Origin: Patiria pectinifera
Lineage: Eukaryota > Echinodermata > Asteroidea > Valvatida > Asterinidae
Length of the DNA: 64,000 nt
Direction of reading: 5' to 3'
NCBI GenBank assembly: GCA_029964075.1
Contig: CM057142.1
Location: forward strand, 1,069,770-1,133,769
A model generated the notes under the pieces. The model did no database searches. It was not told where the DNA came from and saw only the letters and a list, made by a program, of their open reading frames with translations. Positions 54,601-62,491 of this stretch are shown here, piece after piece (the stretch's first letter is position 1; each line of letters opens with the position of its first letter). Made by a program: the position numbers and the translations under genes.

Positions 54601-57189
54601 TTTCGGGGGGCATGTGCTTTGCCCCCCTCTTTACAAAAAAATCCTGGCGACGCCCGTGGTTATAACCATCTTGTCAGCATCCATGGGTATCATTACCCCA
54701 GGTAATTTTCATCATTCCCGTCACCATAAATAATTCAACATGAGTTTCACCATCGCTACTTCACAGTTCTCACCGCTTTTGCAACAAGCGAAACCTTCAT
54801 TATCTACCATTACTGACGCTACAAACACGTTCCAATTCATCCACAAATTTAATGTTTCCCCTCAACAGCATCGTCCATCCACTTCAATGTGGTGATTATT
54901 AATATTGTTAAATGACTCAAATTATGTTTACAGGAATTTGATATAATCATTTTTTACCGGGTCATGATCAGTTTTTAATTACTGTTCTTTAGTAGACAGA
55001 TCAGCTTTCAGTCATATTGACCTATATTTGGACTGGAGAGTATCCCACCTTTTTTACCCAACCACACCGAACCTACCTGAGGATACGGAGAAAACGCTGC
55101 TGACGACCCGGTAAACGCACTTCTCTGTGAATTCGCTGACTTCATCCCTGATGACCGATGTTTTCGGTTTGGTGTGAGCAGATCAGCAGTGCGTTCAAGT
55201 GGAATCTTCCCTGGAGAACCAGGGGTCGCAAGACTGTCTCTCATCATCGTTAGGGGTCTCAAACTCAGTGAATAAAGAAATCCCGTGGAGAAGCCGTAGC
55301 CAGGAGTCTTTTGTGGTTTTTAAGATGTATTTAAGCTGCTCTATTAGCTAGGGGGAAATGCCGTGACAGTGCTCATTCAAACCCATACCTCCGTAAAGAC
55401 TTAGACAAGTTTCAGATAAGTCTCATCAAAGTCTTGATGATATAGTCTTATCGTGTCTTATATTTACGAAGAGACATCACAACATGAACACATAATCATC
55501 GCTTCTTATTCACTTTGGTAACCAACGCTCGGTCGTCATTCAGATGTCGCCGCTCAATAACTCATTTGCATAATCTCTTAACAAGTTGATATTGATTATC
55601 TTATTAACGGACGACCTCCATTGTGCTATCTCCGTCTTCATCGCTATCTTCATTGTGTATAGGTTCCCGTTATATGTTTATACCTGATACACAACATTGC
55701 AACTTAATCTATAAAGTCCTTTCCGTACACCGACGGTACAGCATCACGCTTTGTAATCATACACCTTTAAATGCGGCTTGAACAAAATAACCATGTACTA
55801 AGAAATGATTGAAGGATAATTGTTCTGGCAAAGTATAGTCAGTGGTCGCTTGGAAGCAAAACATCTCGTCGTATAATGTATGCAGATGCATTAATAACCT
55901 TTCTCCAATACAATAATCATTTGGCCGGGAAAACATGAAAGAACATTACCCGTCACAAATTGTATCTTATGAATACATAAACTCAGGAAAACAAACCTTT
56001 TTAATATGACATGGCGTATCTAGCGGAACTGACCCGAACGGGATACCTGCCCTTAAAAAAGTGCCAGCCGAAAGGGGAAATTGATTGGGGTTTTTCTTGT
56101 TGTTTTTCATATTCTTGATACGCCCGTCCATGCCTGTCCCATGCATTACATGCGCTCCGCACACTCTCCTCGTTCTGTCTCTGTCACTATTATTTTGTTA
56201 TTTCCTTCAACCTCAGCATCTCATACATCTTCGTAACTTCTTCGCATCCATTTCTGTCAAGTTTATTAACTTAATCATTACAATTATCAACCGCAGTGAG
56301 TTTCATTATCATCTCAAAATGCATTATAAGTCATTACGGTCGTCGTCACCGTTTCATTGTCGTCAATGCCAAACTTGTTTTTTAAAAAAATCATTTTGTC
56401 ATTAACTGCATATCAAAGGGAAATAGGATTATTTGTTTTTCATGTAGTTTGTTCGTTTTCACCAATAACACCGGCACTCAAATTCTAAATAAGAATGTTT
56501 ACAATCAGTGGCGCACCCAGGATTTGGTTTGGGGTGTGCTCAAAAAAGTTCAATTTTGAAAAAAAATTGGGGTTTTTTTTTAGGGGCGGCCTATTTTGAC
56601 GTTGGTGGCGCCACTTACACCCCTATTATACTACTCGAAAACAGGCAACATTCACATCACCAAGGCCAAATGCCTTGGACTAAAAATAAATACAAAAATA
56701 CACGTGCACAACCTTTTGATCACGAAACATGCACGATTTTATTCCCAAAAAAATGACTGATCATTGGTTATTACCTATAATCATGGGCGTCGCCAGGATT
56801 TTTTCCGGTGGGGAAAGCAAATTTTTACCCAAAATTCCTTAACTTTTTCATTATATTCTCAATTGATCATTTTTCCGAGCGTGAGCTCGTATGGCTTCGC
56901 ACCTCTTTTTCCTTTCTTTTTTTTCCCCTTTTTACTTTTTTTTTTTTTCGTTTTCGGGGGGGGGGGGGCAAGTGCATCCCCTCGCCTCCCCCTCGCTACG
57001 CCCATGCCTATAATCACCATATAGCCTACCTATTGCTCAAGTATTTATATTTTTTAACAATAATTAAAAGCACATAATTTAAACATATACCTTCCTATCC
57101 CCAGCATGGCTATCTTCCGACCTGGAGATGACCAAAGAATCTCGTCTTGGCTCAAAAATTGTCTTGCGTCGAACGTTCGTCTTACTCAT
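36629..57189 (-). CDS. EF-hand / WD40-repeat protein, WDR49/WDR64-like, 21 coding exons, 3' incomplete
   Basis: A paired EF-hand module (DEDGGGGLDIDEF loop, then DANCDGTVDWDEY loop) is followed by many WD40 blades (for example GRYISVSKEGVINFWSMD, VTGGMDRSVRTW, GIKVWDMRDQ, VVSACHDSVVSVWDL, LVTGGRDGSVKIWNF, ATSSYDGDIIIWSLE) and then a Ser-rich disordered tail. This layout is that of WDR49/WDR64-type proteins; members are linked to ciliary axonemes (known of the family, not shown here). Twenty-one exons give about 950 residues. Phases match at every junction except between the first exon and 55077-55263, where a small exon may be missing. The end of the gene lies below 36629 or inside the 500-N gap. 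A repetitive Ala/Lys-rich reading frame that appears to extend exon 20 is intronic repeat. Confidence 0.9.
36732..37231. other. Assembly gap, 500 N
   Basis: Exactly 500 N, inside the WD40 gene between exons 20 and 21. Order and orientation across it rely on scaffolding. Confidence 0.99.
37255..37511 (-). repeat. Dispersed repeat with GGCCTTGG minisatellite, in WD40 gene intron
   Basis: Inverse copy of 44651-44893. It shares AGTGTTGGAGCAAAGGC, the 6-base array, TTCATAAAACAGGG / TGAAATGACCACTGATAT and CATCACGCAAGGGCGGAT. The array (37347-37500) reads as ALTLKAKAKAK in one frame and falsely extends the neighbouring exon. Confidence 0.88.
37527..38208 (-). CDS. WD40 gene exon 20: last WD blade and Ser-rich tail
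   Basis: Acceptor TTTTCAACAG; donor GTGGGT after GTTGACAAG. It encodes the acidic DSDDDDSRQW, then KHNEDILSLAAYDTSIIATS, SYDGDIIIWSLETAQ and about 150 residues rich in Ser, Lys and Arg with possible phosphosites (TRRRSAASNASSASD). An open frame continues past the donor into repeat DNA encoding ALTLKAKAKAK; the consensus donor and the repeat boundary at 37511 indicate that this extension is intronic. Confidence 0.88.
38626..38696 (-). CDS. WD40 gene exon 19: short exon found by phase
   Basis: Acceptor ACTTTTGAACAG, donor GTAAGT. It encodes VTGIVCPKQRIVTAGWNRRV and TSY, then ends in phase 2, which exactly supplies the phase needed by exon 20. RIVTAGWNRRVT is typical of the WDR49/WDR64 group. 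Confidence 0.88.
39821..39991 (-). CDS. WD40 gene exon 18
   Basis: Acceptor TGTTCTTACAG, donor GTAAAA. It is 57 codons in phase 0. It encodes ITAMTFDPSYRRLVTGGRDG and SVKIWNFNNGACLRELE. Confidence 0.93.
40730..40912 (-). CDS. WD40 gene exon 17
   Basis: Acceptor TTCTATACAG, donor GTATGG. It is 61 codons in phase 0. It encodes NRPITAAIYNHLFNQVVSAC and HDSVVSVWDLATGTKTI. Confidence 0.93.
41277..41414 (-). CDS. WD40 gene exon 16
   Basis: Acceptor TTTGTTTCAG, donor GTAAAT. It is 46 codons in phase 0. It encodes GIKVWDMRDQTCMQNINPRS and GSLILGTNQ. Confidence 0.92.
42000..42148 (-). CDS. WD40 gene exon 15: canonical WD blade
   Basis: Acceptor TTAATGTGTAG, donor GTATAT. It encodes TGGMDRSVRTWNPYVT, then the GHTSAVVHI turn and IISVGKDK. 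It ends in phase 0. Confidence 0.92.
42483..42550 (-). CDS. WD40 gene exon 14
   Basis: Acceptor CCTTTTTTCAG, donor GTAAGT. It encodes GSFFKIRKGILCFDYCKETN and MI. It ends in phase 1. Confidence 0.88.
43087..43205 (-). CDS. WD40 gene exon 13
   Basis: Acceptor GGTTTGACAG, donor GTAAGT. It encodes PLHEDWVRKVKYCSNLNSFI and SCATTNESSIYIGDL. It ends in phase 2. Confidence 0.9.
43807..43880 (-). CDS. WD40 gene exon 12
   Basis: Acceptor CATTCGATAG, donor GTATGT. It encodes GSRRVPFPELLKGSVKGVVA and MKFS. It ends in phase 0. Confidence 0.86.
44068..44193. mobile_element. Small MITE-like inverted repeat
   Basis: GCCCGGTTCATTC at the left is mirrored by TATGAACCGAGC at the right, with GAATTTGGCGAATTTCGC inside. 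It is about 125 bp in a WD40 gene intron. Confidence 0.5.
44217..44341 (-). CDS. WD40 gene exon 11
   Basis: Acceptor CTTCTGAACAG, donor GTCAGA. It encodes FDPRNMNKAVLVFGDAGGNV and CCIVFTEAMGSALFGSQ. It ends in phase 1. An internal GTAATG could act as an alternative donor. Confidence 0.87.
44527..44611 (-). CDS. WD40 gene exon 10
   Basis: Acceptor ATAAATGCAG, donor GTAGGT. It encodes FYDVNATKFDRCFQVSGLDN and CALTMDF. It ends in phase 2 inside a Trp codon. Confidence 0.88.
44651..44893 (+). repeat. Dispersed repeat with GGCCAAGGCC minisatellite, second copy
   Basis: Same element as 37255-37511, other orientation, upstream of WD40 exon 10 in the intron. The array is at 44666-44808. Confidence 0.88.
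45596..45652. repeat. Short GGCCAA minisatellite fragment
   Basis: CTCAAGGCCAAGGCCAAGGC and CCTCGAGGCCAAGGCC; a fragment of the same family in a WD40 gene intron. Confidence 0.75.
46017..46119 (-). CDS. WD40 gene exon 9
   Basis: Acceptor AATTTTACAG, donor GTAAGT. It encodes KPMWLTDMVCMPNVNMIAVS and STERDI. It ends in phase 1. Confidence 0.88.
46184..46240. repeat. Near-perfect 50-bp palindrome
   Basis: AAATCGTTGTTTTTTTATAA is mirrored across TATATACACT-type centre sequence, so that TTATTAAAAAACAACGATTT closes it. It could form a cruciform. It lies in a WD40 gene intron. Confidence 0.85.
46355..46768 (+). mobile_element. tRNA-derived SINE of a second family
   Basis: Box A TGGTCCAGTGGTTACGG, box B GGTTCGAAATCC (about 46410), then GCAAGGCACTTTACCATTAT, TGGGACGTAAAGCCGTAGGT and CGCGAAGAGAAGGGG; the 3' end is GCGCTATAAGACTCCGG plus ATTATTATT. 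It is nearly full length. Confidence 0.82.
46832..46888. repeat. GGGGAGTC / CAGT simple repeat
   Basis: Tandem GGGGAGTCG followed by CAGTCAGTCAGTCA in a WD40 gene intron. Confidence 0.75.
47017..47182 (-). CDS. WD40 gene exon 8: first WD blade
   Basis: Acceptor TTGCTGCTGCAG, donor GTGAGA. It encodes HEEGEHGGRYISVSKEGVIN and FWSMDMHLQRSVA. It ends in phase 0. Confidence 0.9.
47494..48109. mobile_element. Inverted-repeat element with TGGTTAGACGCGTGATAACG ends
   Basis: TGGTTAGACGCGTGATAACG at 47495 is mirrored as CGTTATCACGCGTCTAACCA at 48090. No target duplication was recognised. It is about 615 bp in a WD40 gene intron. Confidence 0.7.
48260..48294 (-). CDS. WD40 gene exon 7: 35-base linker exon
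   Basis: Acceptor TTTATCACAG, donor GTATGC. It encodes IPFPKPLREIH and ends in phase 2, which matches the next exon. It is too short to show as an open frame. Confidence 0.8.
49156..49224 (-). CDS. WD40 gene exon 6: EF-hand 2, second half
   Basis: Acceptor CCCGCCCAG, donor GTAGGT. It encodes DEYLSYMLMEYQERDHMSNL and FKE in phase 0. An intron therefore splits the calcium-binding loop. Confidence 0.9.
49890..49958 (-). CDS. WD40 gene exon 5: EF-hand 2, first half
   Basis: Acceptor ACGAAAG, donor GTAAGG. It encodes VDDKELAIVFMKVDANCDGT and VDW in phase 0. The 38-residue distance between the two loops is normal for a paired EF-hand. Confidence 0.9.
50330..50430. repeat. Dispersed C/G-rich repeat fragment
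   Basis: CCGGGAAGCATGGGGGTATA, TATCCCCCTCCCCCACTTTT and a long C run. It is similar in style to inserts at 13916 and 40140. Confidence 0.45.
50740..51457. mobile_element. Inverted-repeat element with GTCTG...CCAGACCAAAGGATTC ends
   Basis: About 65-bp arms: CAGACCAAAGGATTCTGACC and ATCTTAGGTCCGGTAGCCTC at the left are mirrored at 51390-51457. A fragment of the same arms occurs at 28484. It lies in a WD40 gene intron with no coding. Confidence 0.78.
51970..52275 (+). repeat. Dispersed repeat, partner of 7732-7835
   Basis: AAGCTTGGATTGTACAGACA, GTGTCCTCCATAATTTGCC and runs of T; the flanking words GGTCTCTGGTCAGACC (51920) and CTGACCAGAGACC (52240) are inverted. Confidence 0.6.
53044..53124 (-). 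CDS. WD40 gene exon 4: EF-hand loop 1
   Basis: Acceptor CATCAAAG, donor GTAAGT. It encodes EADEDGGGGLDIDEFRQAMR and KIMGEGM. Loop residues D1, D3, G6 and E12 fit calcium binding. Confidence 0.92.
54127..54252 (-). CDS. WD40 gene exon 3: lead-in helix of EF-hand 1
   Basis: Acceptor CATGTAACAG, donor GTAAAC. It is 42 codons in phase 0 and ends DHLQKLQEIFE, the first helix of the EF-hand. Confidence 0.88.
54400..54658. mobile_element. hAT-like MITE, CATGGGCGTCGC ends, copy 1
   Basis: Termini CATGGGCGTCGC and GCGACGCCCGTG; 8-bp duplication GTTATAAC at 54392-54399 and 54659-54666. It is 259 bp, with CACTTGCCCCCTC and TGCTTTGCCCCCCTC inside. An 8-bp duplication with CA...TG ends fits hAT. Confidence 0.85.
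55077..55263 (-). CDS. WD40 gene exon 2: disordered N-terminal segment
   Basis: Donor GTAGGT, probable acceptor TTTATTCACTGAG. It encodes DSLATPGSPGKIPLERTADL and SAFTGSSAAFSPYPQ. Its start phase does not fit the end of exon 1, so an unseen small exon, a different acceptor or an alternative first exon is likely. Confidence 0.65.
56505..56622. mobile_element. Short MITE-like element with AGTGGCGC ends
   Basis: CAGTGGCGCACCCAGG at the left and GGTGGCGCCACT at the right, with a T run inside. No clear target duplication. Confidence 0.45.
56783..57006. mobile_element. hAT-like MITE, CATGGGCGTCGC ends, copy 2
   Basis: Termini CATGGGCGTCGCCAGG and CGCTACGCCCATG; 8-bp duplication CCTATAAT at 56775-56782 and 57007-57014. 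It is 224 bp and lies 85 bases from WD40 exon 1. Confidence 0.85.
57091..57189 (-). CDS. WD40 gene exon 1: start codon
   Basis: Acceptor TTTTTTTTTCAAG lies one base before the ATG at 57189-57187; donor is GTATAT. It encodes MSKTNVRRKTIFEPRRDSLV and ends GDRK in phase 0. It is basic and probably disordered. Confidence 0.7.
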
Positions 57190-57613
57190 TCTTGAAAAAA
57201 AAAAGTATATTATCTGATGGATATATCAGGTTTACTTTATTTCGTTTCAAGTTTCCTTTGCTAATTCATTTCTCAATCAACTAAAATGTCCGCTATTTCT
57301 AATATATACATGTAATAACTAATACATCATTTCAAAATTTATCTCAGATTAACGGTCTTAAAACCATTTGTAGAGCCTACACTTTAAAAACCGTATAAAG
57401 TTATATTTCTGTAAAACAAATATATTCTTATCAAAAGAACGAGGTGTTCATTAACGCGGCCAATATTGCAAATGAGCACATGAATTCTTCAATTATGTGT
57501 GTATATGGGCTATAGCAACAAAGTGTTTTTAAGAGCAAACATTAACACAATTCAGGACAAAGAACAAAGTCGACCCCAAAATACGTTTTCTATAATGATT
57601 AATTTCAACTTAC

Positions 57614-57806
57614 CTTATTGGCACAAGCTGTCCGTTCAAACATGAATGCAATTTCGTTGTTCATTCGGATAATGATCCTTCTACTTCAATTTTTCAATGT
57701 TATTTTGAAGACTTTTGCACAATTATTACAAACTATTTTTTCATTGATTTCACTATGCATAGGCAGTATAACCATAGTGATAAACTGCACGCGCGCCCCA
57801 CAATAG
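57614..57806 (-). promoter_or_regulatory. Possible 5' untranslated exon of the WD40 gene
   Basis: On the minus strand CCAATAAG is followed by GTAAGTTG, a strong donor, about 420 bases upstream of the acceptor that precedes the start codon. No coding is seen. The 5' limit given is only a guess. Confidence 0.35.
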
Positions 57807-57814
57807 CCCCTTTA

Positions 57815-58560
57815 CGCCTTTGACGTCATAATACGGTGTATCGAATTCCTTTCATTTCAACTATTTTTTAGCATCAGAAGATAAATTTGGTGGTAGAATC
57901 ATTTCGCATTCTCAATAACTGACAAACTTCTAGATCCTGGACTGAATAAGGAAGGAGTTTTGGATTTCTTTTAAAATTTTGATTATCATGCACATATTGC
58001 GGCAGTGGCAAATTCAAAAAGCAAGGGGTGTCCTATTTCATTGCAGCAGCTATTTAAAAGTAGAATTCCACAGTATTCTGGTTCTTTATTGTTCAGCCGG
58101 GGGAAAATGGCATCTTTTGGCGCCGGGATTTTTGAAAGGTGACATTCCGGCCCAAAAAGCCGGAATAGGCCTAGTTGTTTTATTATGAGTCCAATAGCCT
58201 AAAATTGCGACCGAGAAATGTAAACAGCGCCCTCAAAATTGCGTCCTAAATTGCGACCGAGAAATGTAAACAGCGCCCTCAAAATTGTGTCAGGAAAGCG
58301 GAGGAACCAAAGTCGGATCCCAAGACGTCGCCAGGTAAAGTTGAAATTTGAAGGACCATAGGTGCCCGACTGCATTATTTATCCATGTATTTCGACATAA
58401 GCAACCAAATCTGGCTAAGTTTTCACAATCTCTAATAAAGCTCTAGTCGTGTTCGGGATAGAAAATGGAATACAGTAATAAGCTTTGAGAGAGATGCTGC
58501 TGTAAAACTGTCTGTGAAAGAATTAGTTGTCGCACTTCGTATATGATTTCGTAAGTAAAG
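57815..58560. other. Upstream of the WD40 gene, no gene seen
   Basis: Contains a 45-bp tandem duplication near 58205-58285 (AATTGCGACCGAGAAATG and AACAGCGCCCTCAAAATTG twice). Otherwise nothing is recognised. Confidence 0.5.
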
Positions 58561-58614
58561 TTCTACGGTAAGGCTAGCCCCACTAGTGTGGCCGTCGGTA
58601 TGCTGCGCTGAACC

Positions 58615-59481
58615 TAGCTCTACTGAGTGGAGCGTTGAATTACGGGTACCCCTCCATACAAACGCTCCACCGATTTGCCATACTTTGGTAGCACTTACAC
58701 GGTCGTCATGACGGTATGCATTTTGTGCATGCCCTCGCGAGGACAAGGCCCAAAAAAACTGATAAAGAAAATACAAATGAGGAAGACAGTAACCCTGGAT
58801 AGATCCACACATTCATGACATTCCATAAGACCCCTCAAATTGTTTCAAACAACCGGTAATTTTGAAAAAAGAACAAAATAGTCTGAACTTACCGCTCACA
58901 ATTAAATGTGTCTGCCGAGTTGCACAGTCTATTTCACTGACATGACTGATGCATAATTCATCGCGCGCGTGTGACGTCACTATTGAAGAAAAACAAGTCG
59001 CGCTTAATCAACGACTGTTTCATGTACTGATATGTGCCCCGCACCAAAAACCCACAGTCAGACGGCGCGGGGCACATATGACTACATGAAACAGCTATTG
59101 AGTAAGCGCAACTTGTTTTTCTTCAATAGTGACGTCACACACGCGCAATGAATTATGCATCAGTCATGTCAGTGAAATAGACTGTGCAACTCGGCAGACA
59201 CATTTAATTGTGAGCGGTAAGTTCAGACTATTTTGTTCTTTTTTCAAAATTACCGGTTGTTTGAAACAATTTGAGGGGTCTTATGGAATGTCATGAATGT
59301 GTGGATCTATCCAGGGTTACTGTCTTCCTCATTTGTATTTTCTTAATCAGTTTTTTTGGGCCTTGTCCTCGCGAGGGCATGCACAAAATGCAAACCGTCA
59401 TGACGACCGTGTAAGTGCTACCAAAGTATGGCAAATCGGTGGAGCGTTTGTATGGAGGGGTACCCGTAATTCAACGCTCGA
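58615..59481. mobile_element. Foldback element, family B (B3)
   Basis: Left end TAGCTCTACTGAGTGGAGCG. The arms mirror across a centre near 59055 with inverted GACTGTTTCATG (59013) and CATGAAACAGCT (59085). The right end stops at TTCAACGCTC, about 13 bases short, where it joins C2. It shares outer arms with B1. Confidence 0.9.
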
Positions 59482-59485
59482 GACC

Positions 59486-60465
59486 TAGTCCGAGTAACTT
59501 GGACCCAACTTATCGCCTTTTTTAACATTTGGACATGGTCTGGCGATAGTAAGGTCCAAGCTAATACCGAGACCTAGACAACACAGTCCCCAAAACGATC
59601 AAAAACCAACATTTTCCAACAAAAAACATCAGATTTCACCTTCAAAACGGCCTCCAAATTACTAGATATGTCACCTGAGGTACAAGTAGACATAGATGAT
59701 TAAGATGGTTGTACTTAAGTTTACTTACAATCCGAAAAAAAAGTGAAATTTTCCGTTCAATTCCGTTCAATTCTGAAGACCCCCTCTGCCTAGGTTGTCG
59801 TTGTTGCTCACGTTCAAAACTGCATGATAATGGCGTCTGACCTCGACCTCATGCAAATGTCGTGACGGCGCGCTTGCGCATAATGCACTGCATGCGCGGC
59901 AGATCAGATTCCCCTGCGCCGCGCCGACGACTGTTTCCTGATGTAGAGTGCTGTGTAAGTTCGCGGTACGCCTAGGAGTCGCGCTGGCTAGCCAGGCGCA
60001 TGGCTGGCGCTCTACATCAGGAAACAGTCGTCGGCGCGGCGCAGGGGAATCTGATCTGCCGCGCATGCAGTGCATTATGCGCAAGCGCGCCGTCACGACA
60101 TTTGCATGAGGTCGAGGTCAGACGCCATTATCATGCAGTTTTGAACGTGAGCACAACAATGACAACCTAGGCAGAGGGGGTCTTCAGAATTGAACGGAAA
60201 ATTTCACTTTTTTTTTCGGATCGTAAGTAAACTTAAGTACAACCATCTTAATCATCTATGTCTACTTGTACCTCAGGTGACATATCTAGTAATTTGGAGG
60301 CCGTTTTGAAGGTGAAATCTGATGTTTTTTGTTGGAAAATGTTGGTTTTTGATCGTTTTGGGGACTGTGTTGTCTAGGTCTCGGTATTAGCTTGGACCTT
60401 ACTATCGCCAGACCATGTCCAAATGTTAAAAAAGGCGATAAGTTGGGTCCAAGTTACTCGGACTA
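59486..60465. mobile_element. Foldback element, family C (C2)
   Basis: Ends TAGTCCGAGTAACTTGGACC and GGTCCAAGTTACTCGGACTA. The centre lies near 59979 with inverted GACTGTTTCCTG (59929) and CAGGAAACAGTC (60018). The outer arms match C1; the inner arms differ completely. No duplication at its borders. Confidence 0.92.
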
Positions 60466-62287
60466 GGAGTTACCCAGCCCTGAGTTTTATCATTGGGTTG
60501 TCATCTAGGGCTGGAGCTCATTTTTCTCGAAAACGATAGTATAGGCAAAACAAATTTGGAAAATGTTTAATTTTGTCCCCGTTAAACACTAATTGCAACT
60601 GCAACTCACCCCAAACTTGCCTGGAATAACCATTACACAGGTCCTTGAAGTAAAAAACGATCCACGATGAAGATTCAGCCTACAATTGCAGTGAAAACAG
60701 GAGGAATAACCGCTAACCTGACAACCTTGCGAGCATGGCCAGGATCGCCAATGGTTTGTGCACAAAAAAAAATTGTGTACGATTGAATGGCGGTCGGTTA
60801 CCGGTGTCACGCCCCAACTATCGCATCGGTCCCAACTATAGTTGGGACTGTCCCAACTATAGTGCGGCAGTTGGGTCGGCCCAACTATAGTTAGGACTGG
60901 AGTTGCGCCGGATGCTTCATGCTTGATAGATCTTGTTGGATTAAATGTTCCGTGGCGCTGGCACCGTGTATTCGTCGTGCATGCATGCCGCAAGGCTGGC
61001 CGGTCACGTGGTACTGCCTAGTTGGATGAGTTGTCCAGCTGCTGGTTTTTTTTATCCAGCAACATTTTGCAAAATTCAAAGATTGCCATGGCCGGCCAAC
61101 TATAGATGGGCCCCACTCATAGCTAATGTCAAAGGTCCCAAGTCGGACATGTAAGCAGAGCTGTAGGGAATGTTTTATAGTCGTACATCAATGTAAACTA
61201 TAGTTAAGACTGCCAAATAAAAATATTGTGGTGGCCCAACTACAGATGGTCCCCACCCATAGATCATTTCATTGGTCCCCAGTAAAGTCAGATGTGTATT
61301 ACTAGAGTTGTAGGGAATGTTTTATAATCGTACAACAATGTACACTATAGTTGGGACCGCAAAATAAAAAGATTGGGGTGGCCCAACTATAGATTCGCCC
61401 CATCAATAGCTAATTTCAGTGGTCCCCAATAAAGTCAGACGTGTATCAGAGCTGTAGGGAACGGTTTATGGTTATACATCAATGTAAACTACAGTTGGGA
61501 CACCGCAAAATAAAAAGATGGGAGTGGCCCAACTATAGATGGGCCGGCCCAACAATGGAAGTAACAGGTGGGACCGTCCCAACTATAGTTGGGACAGGCC
61601 CAAGTATAGTTGGGCCAGCCCAACTGTGGAACTACAGTTGGGACAGGCCCAACTATAGTTGGGACCGATGCGATAGTTGGGGCGTGACACCGGTACCAGG
61701 CTGTCAACTAGTCGTTTTTGCCGGCTGGCGATTGGCTGTTGGCGCATGACGTCGCGCGGAAGCGTAACACCCGATGACTGTTTCATGCACTATCGGTTGC
61801 GGTTTCAGTACCGCAGCTGTGATGCGAGTGGTAAACTTAATATGAGTGCATGAAACAGTCATCGGGTGTTACGCTTCCGCGCGACGTCATGCGCCAACAG
61901 CCAATCGCCAGCCGGCAAAAACGACTAGTTGACAGCCTGGTACCGGTAACCGACCGCCATTCAATCGTACACAATTTTTTTGTGTGCACAAACCATTGGC
62001 GATCCTGGCCATACTCGCAAGGGTGTCAGGTTAGCGGTTATTCCTCCTGTTTTCACTGCAATTGTAGGCTGAATCTTCATCGTGGATCGTTTTTTTACTT
62101 CAAGGACCTGTGTAATGGTTATTCCAGGCAAGTTTGGGGTGAGTTGCAGTTGCAATTAGTGTGTAACGGGGACAAAATTAAACATTTTCCAAATTTGTTT
62201 TGCCTATACTATCGTTTTCGAGAAAAATGAGCTCCAGCCCTAGATGACAACCCAATGATAAAACTCAGGGCTGGGTAACTCCAGCTA
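60466..62287. mobile_element. Foldback element, family D (D1), containing insert F
   Basis: Left GGAGTTACCCAGCCCTGAG, right CTCAGGGCTGGGTAACTCC then AGCTA. The centre lies near 61818 with inverted GACTGTTTCATG (61776) and CATGAAACAGTC (61849). The left arm is interrupted by F (60806-61688). Without F the element is about 0.93 kb, similar to B3, C2 and A2. Confidence 0.9.
60806..61688. mobile_element. Insert F: CCCAACTATAGTTGGGA element inside D1
   Basis: Ends GTCACGCCCCAACTATCGCA and TGCGATAGTTGGGGCGTGAC; ACCGGT on both sides (60800-60805 and 61689-61694), or CCGG if one more base belongs to each end. Inside, GTCCCAACTATAGTTGGGAC and GGCCCAACTATAG recur, and a block with GAGCTGTAGGGAA and CAATGTAAACTA repeats about three times. 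Confidence 0.85.
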
Positions 62288-62491
62288 CGCTGAACCTAGG
62301 TTCAGCGTAGCATACCGACGGCCACACTAGTGGGGCTACGGTAAGGCCTACTTCCAGACCAGGGGTCCTAGACCTAGTAACATCACTAATGCACCTGTCA
62401 ATTGTAAGACGCACCCTCGGACCCTGGGGGCATGTGCGTCAATGTCCACAGGACAGTCAAACTTTGGGGTCCAATGACGCACCCTTGCGTC

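Larger units (their letters stand above)
58575..62338. mobile_element. Family A foldback split by a B-C-D foldback stack (A1)
   Basis: Outer ends TAGCCCCACTAGTGTGGCC (58575) and GGCCACACTAGTGGGGCTA (ending 62338), with perfect 9-bp duplication CGGTAAGGC at 58566-58574 and 62339-62347. Only 40 and 42 bases of family A remain; they would meet at CGCTGAACCTAGGTTCAGCG. Between them lies 3.67 kb of families B, C and D, flanked by its own duplication CGCTGAACC (58606-58614 and 62288-62296). Confidence 0.93.

Noticed and set aside
60589-62230. Frames with YSWDRPNYSWD-type repeats
   Set aside because: They are translations of the CCCAACTATAGTTGGGA repeat in insert F and the arms of D1.
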